Positions 49,267 to 56,692 are shown, counted from the stretch's first letter. The stretch is DNA of 64,000 bases from Ligilactobacillus cholophilus (GCF_030389495.1 NZ_CP127832.1:806001-870000), one strand, 5' to 3'. Made by a program: numbers and translations. Notes: generated by a model from the sequence alone, not told the origin.

Positions 49267-50820
49267 ATGATGCTTATTGACGAAGAAACACAAAAGAATA
49301 TGGAAAAGTTACGTAAATTACAACAATCAAATAATGAACCACCCAAAACAAACCAAGAACTATTTAGCAAATTGAAACAGGCGGGCAATAATTTGCGTAA
49401 AAATAAAGAATACACTATTGAAAGCGGAGCGCATAAAGGAGAAGTAAGAAAGCCACGTTTAACATTCAGAGAAATAACTAACATTGTTGAAAAATATGCA
49501 ATTTTTAGAACTATTGGAGAAAATGAGAAAGAATTAGAACAATCGCCGTTATATTGGTATGACTTAGACAACGGAATATATACAAAGAATATAAAAAGAA
49601 TTAGTACGCTGATTAATTATGTAGATAATCAAGCAACCGAAAGAATGATTAAAGAAATTAGGAATAAGTTACTTATTGAATGTAAAGAAACATCTAGAAC
49701 GTATGATAATAATTTAACTATTGTAAATAATGGCATCTATAACCGTGAAAAAGATAAATTATTGCCCTTTAGTCCTGATTATGTATTTACTACAAAAATA
49801 GCGACTAATTACAACCCGAATGCATCCACTGAACCCGTTTATAATGGTTGGTCTGTTTCTAAATGGTTTAATGAAATTGCAAACGGACAACAAGACAAGA
49901 TTAATCTATTATGGCAAATTATCACGGCTAGCATTGACGCTAATATTTCGCATGAAGCTGCTATCTTTTTAGTAGATAACGGACAAGGAAGAACAGGAAA
50001 AAGCACTTTTGAAAAATTGATAATGAACTTAGTTGGCGAAGAAAATTGCGGACAATTAAAACTAATTGAGTTTGAAGATGATTTTAAACTTGCGGGCGTG
50101 GATGAAAAAGCCGTAATTATTGGAGATGATAATGACCCAAATACATTTAATGAAAATAGTAGCAATTTTAAATCTTTAGTAACTGGCGAAACAATGATTA
50201 TTAACCCGAAAGGACTACCCTTATATTACAACCGTTTTAATAGTTTAATCATTCAATCAATGAATGGCGTACCACGTTTTAAAGATAGTACAGACGCTCA
50301 TTTAAGACGGTTTAGAATTGTAAAATTTAATCATCAATACCAAGCGACGCCTAAAAATAGAAAAATCAAAGATGATTATATTAATCGTAAAGAACTACTT
50401 GAATGGCTTTTATATAAAGCCTTGCATAGCAAACCAGTAACTACATTTATTCAAACAGACGAAAGCAACAATGCAACACAAGAGATTAAAGAAGATAATG
50501 ACGCCGTTTATTATTTTATTAATAAATATTTGGACGAGTTAGAAAGTACACGCATACCAAGCTCATTTTTATTTAATTATTTCATGGTTTGTATGGACAT
50601 GGAAAACAACCACCAAAAAATTAAACAACGTACTTTTACTTTAAGAGTGCAAAAGATTTTAAAAAATAAAGGTTGGGAATATACACCAACACCAAGATTA
50701 AAGCCACTTAAATATTGGAGTGGTAAAGATCAACAGAAATTGGATGAATTAAGAAACGACCAACGTTATTTATGCAATGTTGACCCCGATAAATACCAAC
50801 GATTATTTTATAAAAAATAG
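49267..50820 (+). CDS. rep: Phage/plasmid-type SF3 helicase (D5/P4 family replication protein)
   Basis: 517 residues; the N-terminal part carries a D5-N-like region (about 110-230), followed by the SF3 helicase domain with Walker A VDNGQGRTGKSTFEKL (about 233-248), Walker B VDEKAVIIGDDND and motif C around IIQSMNGVPRF. The C-terminal D5 winged-helix region starts near 420. With the Prim-Pol gene it makes the replication module of phage satellites; it probably melts the origin-like region immediately downstream. Confidence 0.93.
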   Translation: MMLIDEETQKNMEKLRKLQQSNNEPPKTNQELFSKLKQAGNNLRKNKEYTIESGAHKGEVRKPRLTFREITNIVEKYAIFRTIGENEKELEQSPLYWYDLDNGIYTKNIKRISTLINYVDNQATERMIKEIRNKLLIECKETSRTYDNNLTIVNNGIYNREKDKLLPFSPDYVFTTKIATNYNPNASTEPVYNGWSVSKWFNEIANGQQDKINLLWQIITASIDANISHEAAIFLVDNGQGRTGKSTFEKLIMNLVGEENCGQLKLIEFEDDFKLAGVDEKAVIIGDDNDPNTFNENSSNFKSLVTGETMIINPKGLPLYYNRFNSLIIQSMNGVPRFKDSTDAHLRRFRIVKFNHQYQATPKNRKIKDDYINRKELLEWLLYKALHSKPVTTFIQTDESNNATQEIKEDNDAVYYFINKYLDELESTRIPSSFLFNYFMVCMDMENNHQKIKQRTFTLRVQKILKNKGWEYTPTPRLKPLKYWSGKDQQKLDELRNDQRYLCNVDPDKYQRLFYKK

Positions 50821-51110
50821 CTTACGAATAACTTACTAATAAAAAATAATACGTAAGTAACTTAATCGCTTGAGAGAGTAAGAGAACTATCGTTACTTAC
50901 GTTACTTACTTATATATATTTATATATAAGTAAATAATAATAATAATATATATAAGGAATTGAAACATATACGAAAAACGTTAGTTATGTAAGTTATGCT
51001 TTATAAACGTTGATATATAGGCGTTTACGTAACTATCGTAAAAAAGTAACAAATGTAAGTATATAAAATAAACGTTGATATATAGGCATTTCTTAACTAC
51101 CACATAACGA
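50821..51110. other. Origin-like region: iterons, AT-rich palindrome, 20-bp repeats
   Basis: Directly after rep there is no gene for about 440 bases. GTTACTTAC occurs in tandem at 50892 and 50901 and inverted (GTAAGTAAC) at 50853, beside an AT-rich palindrome (50908-50931, 11-bp arms). ATAAACGTTGATATATAGGC occurs twice, at 51003 and 51068. Iterons around an AT-rich core behind rep is where satellite islands keep their replication origin. The stretch 51110-51263 shows nothing else but a likely promoter for the next genes. Confidence 0.7.
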
Positions 51111-51263
51111 AAAAGCAACACAAAAACGAGGTTAAAATTGGTTATTTACATTTTAAATAGTTTATTCAACCTATTTTAGTAATAAAAAAAGATGCTTGGA
51201 TGCATCCTAAACAATAAATAATATGACTAAATTAAATTATATTTATTGGAAAGGATGCAGTCA

Positions 51264-51686
51264 ATGACGCTTACAAAACAACAAAAACAAACTTGTAAAA
51301 ATGTGAGATATTTCTTTAAAAATGATTTTGAAAAATATAAACAACTAGCAACTTTAGCAGATTTAAAAAGTATTAGTTATAACGGAACTAAAGTATCAAC
51401 CAACAGCAATATACAAGAAGATAAGACAATAACCGCATCCTATTATAAAAATATTGTAGATACTATAAAGACTATTATTGAACGCATACAAAATGAACAA
51501 TGTAAAAAGGTAATAAAATACCGTTATTTTGAACATTTATCTTATTGGCAAATTGCTCAAAAGATGCAATACGGCGAAAGTACAGTTAAACAATTAAATA
51601 ACAAAGCATTATTAATATTTGCTGATATGTTGGCAATGGTTACGAATATAGATTTAAGAAAGGAAGATTATATTGAAAAGCATTAA
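51264..51686 (+). CDS. ArpU/RinA-like transcription regulator
   Basis: 140 residues; the C-terminal part (about 75-125: CKKVIKYRYFEHLSYWQIAQ, KMQYGESTVKQLNNKALLIF) is a sigma-70 region 4-like HTH as in ArpU-type phage late regulators. Start ATG 51264, nine bases after GGAAAGG. It overlaps the next gene by 14 bases. In phages it turns on late genes; the element carries none, so its target may be its own genes or a helper phage. Confidence 0.78.
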   Translation: MTLTKQQKQTCKNVRYFFKNDFEKYKQLATLADLKSISYNGTKVSTNSNIQEDKTITASYYKNIVDTIKTIIERIQNEQCKKVIKYRYFEHLSYWQIAQKMQYGESTVKQLNNKALLIFADMLAMVTNIDLRKEDYIEKH

Positions 51687-51999
51687 ATTATCAAAGGTTG
51701 AAAAACGTATTTTAAATATTATTGCTAACCGTGGCAAAGCAGTATCAAGATTAGAAATAACGCAAATAGCAAATGTTTCATCAAGAACTGTTACTGATGC
51801 AGTAGCAAAATTAAGAAGTAAAGGTATTCCGATTGTTTCAGAAAGAAATGGCAAAAATGCGGGATATTCAATTGCAAAAGATGAATTTGATAGAAATAAA
51901 TGTGTTGCAATGCTAACAAGCCAAGCAACAAGCATGATGAATAATATTAATAGTTTAGCTAATGCCGATTTAAAAAACTGGGATAAAAGAATTATATAA
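51673..51999 (+). CDS. Winged HTH protein (108 aa)
   Basis: 108 residues with an N-terminal HTH (VEKRILNIIANRGKAVSRLE, ITQIANVSSRTVTDAVAKLR) like HTH_11/DeoR folds, then a variable helical tail. It starts at TTG 51673 with AAAGGAAG 7 bases upstream. Probably another regulator of the element. Confidence 0.75.
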   Translation: MKSIKLSKVEKRILNIIANRGKAVSRLEITQIANVSSRTVTDAVAKLRSKGIPIVSERNGKNAGYSIAKDEFDRNKCVAMLTSQATSMMNNINSLANADLKNWDKRII

Positions 52000-52081
52000 C
52001 TTATTGCTTTCTAAATTAATTGCCTTTAAAATAAAACAAACAAATTATTTAATAGACAATTATTAGGAGAGTTGCCACAAT

Positions 52082-52237
52082 ATGACTATTTTTATTATTA
52101 CGTTAATATCGTTTCTATTATCATTATTCCTTAACCACAATAACGAAGATAGAAAAGTAACATGGATCATAATAGATACAATAATGATAACCATAGTAAT
52201 ATCAATGATTTATTACTTATGTATTCAAGAAACATAA
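52082..52237 (+). CDS. Small two-TM membrane protein (51 aa)
   Basis: 51 residues: two hydrophobic segments (MTIFIITLISFLLSLFL and TIMITIVISMIYYLCI) around a charged loop (NHNNEDRKV). RBS AGGAGAGTTGCCACAAT. It could be a small effector, holin-like or exclusion protein, but nothing identifies it. Confidence 0.6.
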   Translation: MTIFIITLISFLLSLFLNHNNEDRKVTWIIIDTIMITIVISMIYYLCIQET

Positions 52238-52251
52238 AGGAAGTATATTAA

Positions 52252-52704
52252 ATGAACATATTAGAATTATTATTCGCTGATATTTACGAATTTAACGACC
52301 AAACACACAAATTATTAAATGACTACAAGAGATTAAAAAACCTAGATAGCTATTTAAATGACCGCTTTAAACAACTAACAGCAAATCGCATTTATACGCT
52401 TAAATTTCCATTTAATCTACATAAAAGTAAAATGATTATTGATGATTTAAGCGACCCAAAAGAGATAACAAAATATAATAATGAAGTCCACGAATTTAAT
52501 AGTTTAGCGGATAACGTTAAGAGACTAAACCAACATTTAAACAGCTTACAAATAGAAATCGGAATGCTTGCTGATAGTTTAACTTTTGATGATTACTTGG
52601 AATGTTGTAAAGATTATCCCGAAATGAGTAGCAAAGAAGAATATAATAATATTCAAGACAAATTAAAGGGTTTCAAAGAATATCTATATAAGCAAATTAA
52701 ATAA
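52252..52704 (+). CDS. Unknown helical protein (150 aa)
   Basis: 150 residues, mostly helical with coiled-coil potential (NDQTHKLLNDYKRLKNLDSY and VKRLNQHLNSLQIEIGMLAD), no TM, acidic. Last gene before the terminator at 52714. Satellite genes at this place often act on helper phage packaging, but no motif is recognised. Confidence 0.7.
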   Translation: MNILELLFADIYEFNDQTHKLLNDYKRLKNLDSYLNDRFKQLTANRIYTLKFPFNLHKSKMIIDDLSDPKEITKYNNEVHEFNSLADNVKRLNQHLNSLQIEIGMLADSLTFDDYLECCKDYPEMSSKEEYNNIQDKLKGFKEYLYKQIK

Positions 52705-52713
52705 AATATTATG

Positions 52714-52739
52714 GCCGTGATTATTCACGGTTATTTTTA
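52714..52739 (+). terminator. Terminator of the main rightward operon
   Basis: CCGTGA pairs with TCACGG (52715-52730) and is followed by TTATTTTTAT. Confidence 0.8.
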
Positions 52740-52927
52740 TCCCCCCTACTATTAAAAAATATAATTACAAATAGCTAGGAGCGGACACGGACATTCATTT
52801 ATAATAAATTCGCTTTTCAAAAGTTTTTTATTATGATTGGCATAGCAATATTATTAATAATGAACCTGACAAAACCTAACATATTTTTTAATATCGGGTG
52901 CGAAATCTAAAATTTAATATTAAATAA

Positions 52928-52950
52928 AACTGGAAAATATCCAGTTTTTT
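52928..52950 (+). terminator. Second terminator before the antitoxin module
   Basis: AACTGGA (52928-52934) pairs with TCCAGTT (52940-52946), followed by a T run. Confidence 0.75.
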
Positions 52951-53246
52951 ATTTTATATAACTGACTGCATCCATTTTAATTTTATAAATATGGTTTACA
53001 AAATATGCTTTTTATATTTTGCTAATTGCTTATTATAGTAACGTTTATTAATGTTTTGATTAACTTTAATGTAAACTGGACAAAACTAGACAAAACGCTC
53101 CTTTTTGTTTTGGGTAAATCATTGATACAAAGCATATTACAGCCACTTTAATAGTTTTAATTGTCCAGTTTAGAAACGTTGGTAAAATATTGAAAGGTAT
53201 TAAAATTAATTGAATGTAAAAAATATTTATTTTTTATTAAATATAA

Positions 53247-53299
53247 TTGACGTTTATTAAATTTTATTGTAGATTTTTATTCTGTGTTACAATCACAGT
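53247..53299 (+). promoter_or_regulatory. Promoter and operator-like repeat of the antitoxin module
   Basis: TTGACG (53247-53252) and TAGATT (53270-53275) are 17 bases apart. Just after them CTGTG-TTACAAT-CACAG is an inverted repeat (53282-53298), a possible operator for autoregulation. RBS CTAGGAGGTTTTAAAA follows. Confidence 0.5.
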
Positions 53300-53337
53300 A
53301 ATGATTAAAGTATCACATTTTCTAGGAGGTTTTAAAA

Positions 53338-53856
53338 ATGTTAGCTATGGACTGTGCTGATTATATTGTTGATAAGGCAATTAAAGAAAAATTATCAATT
53401 ACAAATTTACAACTTCAAAAGGTACTTTTTGTTTTAGTTGCCCAATACATTAAAGAATATAATTGCGACTATCCTTTAGATAGCTTTTTTAAAGCTTATG
53501 ATTATGGTCCAGTTATTCCTGAAGTATATGCAGAATATAGCAGTTATGGTTCAAATCCTATAAAAAAAGTTAGCGACCATGAGGAATTTAATTTTAATAG
53601 TTTTCAATTTGAAACTCATACATATAATGAAGAAAAAATACCTTCTGAATTTAAAGATTTAGTAAAAAGGTATTTAAAAAAATTATTAAGTATAAATGTA
53701 TTTAATATAGTGGAATATACACACTCACTTCCATTATGGAAACAAAATGAAGAAGATATTCATAGTCATGAACCTATTTATTATGGGAAAAATGATGTTA
53801 AATTAGATGCAGATTTAGATACATTAATACGCAATAATTTTGTTAGAGGACAATAA
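53338..53856 (+). CDS. Panacea/SocA-domain (DUF4065) antitoxin
   Basis: 172 residues with the domain signature at the N terminus: DCADYIVDKAIKEKLSITNL, QLQKVLFVLVAQYI, then FFKAYDYGPVIPEVYAEYSSYG. Panacea domain proteins (PanA) are antitoxins that neutralise many unrelated toxins, often membrane-active ones, by direct binding; SocA, an adaptor for ClpXP, belongs to the same group. It is 2 bases before its partner gene, in an operon with its own promoter and terminator. The target toxin is inferred from context. Confidence 0.9.
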   Translation: MLAMDCADYIVDKAIKEKLSITNLQLQKVLFVLVAQYIKEYNCDYPLDSFFKAYDYGPVIPEVYAEYSSYGSNPIKKVSDHEEFNFNSFQFETHTYNEEKIPSEFKDLVKRYLKKLLSINVFNIVEYTHSLPLWKQNEEDIHSHEPIYYGKNDVKLDADLDTLIRNNFVRGQ

Positions 53857-53858
53857 TT

Positions 53859-54850
53859 ATGGATGAACAAAATCGTAGTAAAGATTTATTATTTTTAACA
53901 TTAGTACTTAATATTTTGTATATCAAAAATGAAATAGGCTTATCAAAAAATCAATATAATCGCGTTTCAAAATTAATAAAACAATATAATCTACAAACTA
54001 GTAAAAAAGAAAACTATTATATGTTAAAAGTATCTGATAAAACTCACATAAAAAAAGATTTAAGTATGATGCTTTTAAAATTATTATCCATGTTAGATAA
54101 AGATAATATTCCTTATGATGAAATAACAGAATTAATTTATAACTGCAAAATGAAACTATATGATGATAATAGTGATGCTTCGTATGAGTTTAACTTGTAT
54201 TTTGATGAAAAAGAAAATGATCCTTTATGTAACAATGATAAAAAAATTAAAACTAAAATTGAAACACATTTTAAACTTTGTATGTTACAGATATCTAAAA
54301 TACAAGAAGAAAGTTCAGAGGCAAGCGAAATAGCTCGGAAAGCAAAAGTAATAGCAGAGGATGCAAGCAATATTAAAAATTCTATATATACAGATTTTAT
54401 CGCAATATTAGGAATATTTTCAGCATTAATTTTTGGGATGTTTGGTGGTTTTGATAGTCTAAAAGAAATTTTATCAAATCTTCATAATACTTCTATATCT
54501 ACTACTCTTATATGTTTTTCTTCATTGATGCTAGGATTACTTTGTTTGATATTTTTATTAATTCAAAGCATTGCAAGAATAACAGACAGGGATACACTAA
54601 GTTGTAGTCATCATGGAAACGATAAAAAATGCGAATGTAGTATCATAAAAAATATCCAGTTTTTATATGCTCAATGCTTATTTTTTCAGCTATTTTAATT
54701 ATTAGTTGCATAATTAGATTTTTTGATCATAATGAATTATATAAGGCTGTACCGATTTATTTGATAATTGCTGGAATACTAACTATAATTATAGCTATTG
54801 TTCTCTATGTTGTATTTAAAACTAATAAAAAGAAAAAACATTCACATTGA
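53859..54850 (+). pseudogene. Multi-TM partner (putative toxin/effector), frame broken at a T6 tract
   Basis: The open frame 53859-54698 encodes 279 residues: a soluble acidic and helical N-terminal part (about 1-165), a coiled coil (EESSEASEIARKAKVIAEDA) and two TM segments (DFIAILGIFSALIFGMFGGF; LICFSSLMLGLLCLIFLLIQ). At about 54678-54685 a run of six T is followed by an early stop. One added T would continue SAILIISCIIRFF and a fourth TM, AVPIYLIIAGILTIIIAIVL, with a basic end KTNKKKKHSH and stop at 54848-54850, 28 bases before the terminator. So the ancestral protein is about 330 residues with four TM. It could be inactivated, phase-variable or a sequencing error; the T6 is not a canonical frameshift heptamer. 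Confidence 0.8.
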
Positions 54851-54877
54851 ATTAATTATATAAATTTTATGATTTTT

Positions 54878-54915
54878 CTCACGTATTATCTTGAATGGTT
54901 TACGTGAGTTTTTTT
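54878..54915 (+). terminator. Terminator of the antitoxin module
   Basis: CTCACGTA (54878-54885) pairs perfectly with TACGTGAG (54901-54908), followed by seven T. It marks the natural end of the partner gene at 54850. Confidence 0.92.
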
Positions 54916-55025
54916 ATATACTCAATCAGTAAAACATACTTTTAAACTTAACTCTTTCATATTACTTTAATTTAATTTTATTTTTAATACATCTATCTTT
55001 TAAAAATGCTAACAAATGCTAACAT

Positions 55026-55056
55026 AAAAAAATAACCATGTTAAAAAACACGGTTA
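55026..55056 (-). terminator. Minus-strand terminator near the right end
   Basis: On the minus strand TAACCGTG pairs with CATGGTTA (one G-U) and is followed by seven T (plus A run 55026-55032). No minus-strand gene precedes it inside the element, so it may insulate the element from host transcription. Confidence 0.65.
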
Positions 55057-55135
55057 GGAATTTCAAGGGTTGTTATGTACATTTAAATTATATCATTTCT
55101 TGTAATTATAAGAACAGGCAAACTTTATTTATTGA

Positions 55136-55155
55136 GAGACCCTAAAGGAGACCTT
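55136..55155 (+). repeat. Right-end arm-type repeats
   Basis: GAGACCCT (55136-55143) and GAGACCTT (55148-55155), 12 bases apart, copy the left-end pair at 43876 and 43888. Confidence 0.7.
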
Positions 55156-55172
55156 ATAAAAAAGCAACATCA

Positions 55173-55199
55173 TTAAACGCTTGATATATCAACGTTTAA
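55173..55199. repeat. Right-end palindrome with the origin motif
   Basis: TTAAACG and CGTTTAA flank the perfect palindrome TTGATATATCAA. The inverted form of TAAACGTTGATATAT is the motif repeated in the origin-like region. Confidence 0.7.
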
Positions 55200-55216
55200 G
55201 GCTATTTGTTTTTGTG

Positions 55217-55234
55217 CCCTGTATGCTCAATTGA
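55217..55234 (+). repeat. attR core repeat
   Basis: CCCTGTATGCTCAATTGA, identical to attL; only the last 13 bases of the tRNA are copied, so no second tRNA exists here. Confidence 0.95.
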
Positions 55235-55246
55235 ATTTGAATAATT

Positions 55247-55283
55247 AAAAAAAGATCTATAAATATTTATAGATCTTTTTTTT
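55247..55283. terminator. Bidirectional terminator beyond attR
   Basis: AAAAAGATCTATAAATATTTATAGATCTTTTT is one continuous palindrome; it would originally have ended both the tRNA-Gln transcript and the nucleoside hydrolase transcript. Confidence 0.85.
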
Positions 55284-55285
55284 AA

Positions 55286-56224
55286 TTATTCGAAATGTGC
55301 TGACTTAGCTAAATCATCCATTATTTTATAAAATTTAGTTTCATCTGCTTCAGTCACTAATGTAATTTCTCTTCCATTCTCAGTTGGATATGTCCGACCA
55401 TCAGCATGTCCTCCAACAATCACATCACTTTTAACCTTTTTCGACTTAATAGTTTCAGGATACAAGCTTGAGATGGTTGTAAGCACATCCCATAGATAAT
55501 AAACTGAATTAGCTTCATAATTAAGTACAAGAGCATATCCCTGTCCAATTAAATCCATTGCAGGATATTTCCTTAAACTAGCCCAATGGTCTCTCAATTT
55601 TATGTTAAGTGGTAATTCTTCTGTACTTTCAAGTCCCACCATTTGAATATCTAAATTAGAATTCCAAACTGTTTTTACAGCCTCTGGATCCCAAAAAGCA
55701 TTCCATTCAGCTGTACCATCATAATCAGGTTCTATAACGTTCCCATGACCATCAAGAGAACCTCCCATCCAATATAATTTTTCAATTTTATTTTGAATTT
55801 CAGGTTGAATTTCTAATGCTCTTGCTAAATCTGACAATGGTCCAGTCATGATTAAGATCGTTTTTCCATCCTGATTCATAATTTTATCAATCATATCAAG
55901 ATGTGCAGGTTTTTCAGCTTGAGGAGTTTTAATCTTCCCCTTTTCATTTAAAATAGGAAATGAATTAAATGCGTAAGAACTTAAGCGCCATTCTTTTGGA
56001 AATGGGTGTTTTGGTCGAGAATCAGATAATGCAACTTCTAACTTATGATTAAAACTATTAAAACGATCGATTATCTTGCGTGATGCTTCTGCAGCAGGTT
56101 TAACAAAACAATCGGCATCTGTAACTCCCACTCCAATCAAATTAATATCTGGAACTTGTAATAATAATAACAAAGATGTTAAATCATCGACATTACCATC
56201 ATGATTAAAATAAACATTTTTCAT
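55286..56224 (-). CDS. Nucleoside hydrolase (inosine/uridine-preferring family)
   Basis: Splits ribonucleosides into base and ribose. 312 residues; the calcium-binding DxNxDD-like start reads NHDGNVDDLTSLLLLL, followed by LIMTGPLSDLARAL, YWMGGSLDGHGNV and AEWNAFWDPEA. Shape and length fit the IunH family; substrate range unknown. RBS AAAGGAGTTTTATAA. Confidence 0.92.
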   Translation of the reverse strand: MKNVYFNHDGNVDDLTSLLLLLQVPDINLIGVGVTDADCFVKPAAEASRKIIDRFNSFNHKLEVALSDSRPKHPFPKEWRLSSYAFNSFPILNEKGKIKTPQAEKPAHLDMIDKIMNQDGKTILIMTGPLSDLARALEIQPEIQNKIEKLYWMGGSLDGHGNVIEPDYDGTAEWNAFWDPEAVKTVWNSNLDIQMVGLESTEELPLNIKLRDHWASLRKYPAMDLIGQGYALVLNYEANSVYYLWDVLTTISSLYPETIKSKKVKSDVIVGGHADGRTYPTENGREITLVTEADETKFYKIMDDLAKSAHFE

Positions 56225-56342
56225 TTATAAAACTCCTTTAAAACTTCTACTACTAAACACGTATTATTTTACCACTTTTAACGTTTTTGTTCATTATAAA
56301 ACTGACATTAAATGTGATAAATATATTTTAAGTTCAAAATAA

Positions 56343-56377
56343 CAAAAAAAGAGGAACTTTTTATAGATTCCTCTTTT
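56343..56377 (-). terminator. Terminator of the 100-aa gene
   Basis: AAAAGAGGAA (56347-56356) pairs with TTCCTCTTTT (56368-56377); the minus strand continues in T. Confidence 0.85.
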
Positions 56378-56389
56378 GTAATATTGCTA

Positions 56390-56692
56390 TTAAATTTTTT
56401 CCTTACTTGCTATCAATAAAGTGTTTTTATTTAAATCATCAAGTGAAATCTTTTTCTGTTCAACATCTACAAAATTATCATCAATTAATTCAAATAGGAA
56501 TAATTTTTTCCCTAACATATTCTCTATATCTGTCCTAATCATTTCTTTATCGATTGAAGGATTTTCTTCTTTTACTAAAGATACCAATTTAGATAAAACA
56601 ACAGGTGTAATCTCTCCCGCATTAACTCTCTCCTGTTCAGAAATCACTTGATATACCAAATTTTCATGACTTAATTTTCGTCTTTCAGACAT
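56390..56692 (-). CDS. Small protein of unknown function (100 aa)
   Basis: 100 residues, helical, charged, no TM: LSHENLVYQVISEQERVNAG in front, DIENMLGKKLFLFELIDDNF in the middle. Ribosome binding site GAAGGGGATGATAGCAT. Single-gene transcript. No domain recognised. Confidence 0.65.
   Translation of the reverse strand: MSERRKLSHENLVYQVISEQERVNAGEITPVVLSKLVSLVKEENPSIDKEMIRTDIENMLGKKLFLFELIDDNFVDVEQKKISLDDLNKNTLLIASKEKI

Larger units (their letters stand above)
52740..53337. other. Gene-free region upstream of the antitoxin module
   Basis: About 600 bases without a believable gene. It contains a hairpin with a T tail (AACTGGA/TCCAGTT, 52928-52950), a perfect 12-bp inverted repeat TAAACTGGACAA (53072-53083) with TTGTCCAGTTTA (53161-53172), and promoter elements before the antitoxin gene. 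Confidence 0.6.
43762..55234. mobile_element. Integrated phage satellite-like element (PICI-like island) in tRNA-Gln
   Basis: The stretch between two perfect 18-bp repeats holds a tyrosine integrase, a divergent repressor switch, Rha-like and AlpA-like proteins, a Prim-Pol primase, an SF3 helicase, an origin-like region, an ArpU-like regulator and a Panacea antitoxin module, but no recognisable capsid, portal, tail or lysis gene. The excised circle would be 11,455 bp. Integrase at one end, switch, then excisionase-like, primase and helicase genes, replication region, and cargo at the far end is the order of phage-inducible islands of Gram-positive bacteria. A self-replicating integrative plasmid is a less likely alternative. 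Confidence 0.85.

Noticed and set aside
50908-50931. AT-rich palindrome as a terminator of rep
   Set aside because: It has no GC in the stem core and no T run after it; an origin or protein site is more likely.
54672-54690. Programmed -1 ribosomal frameshift as firm explanation for the broken TM gene
   Set aside because: The run is A followed by six T, not an X XXY YYZ heptamer, and no clear stimulatory structure follows; kept only as one option in the finding.
55211-55234. Second tRNA-like sequence at the right end of the element
   Set aside because: Only the last 13 bases of tRNA-Gln plus 5 flanking bases are repeated; no D arm or anticodon arm precedes it. It is the attR copy.
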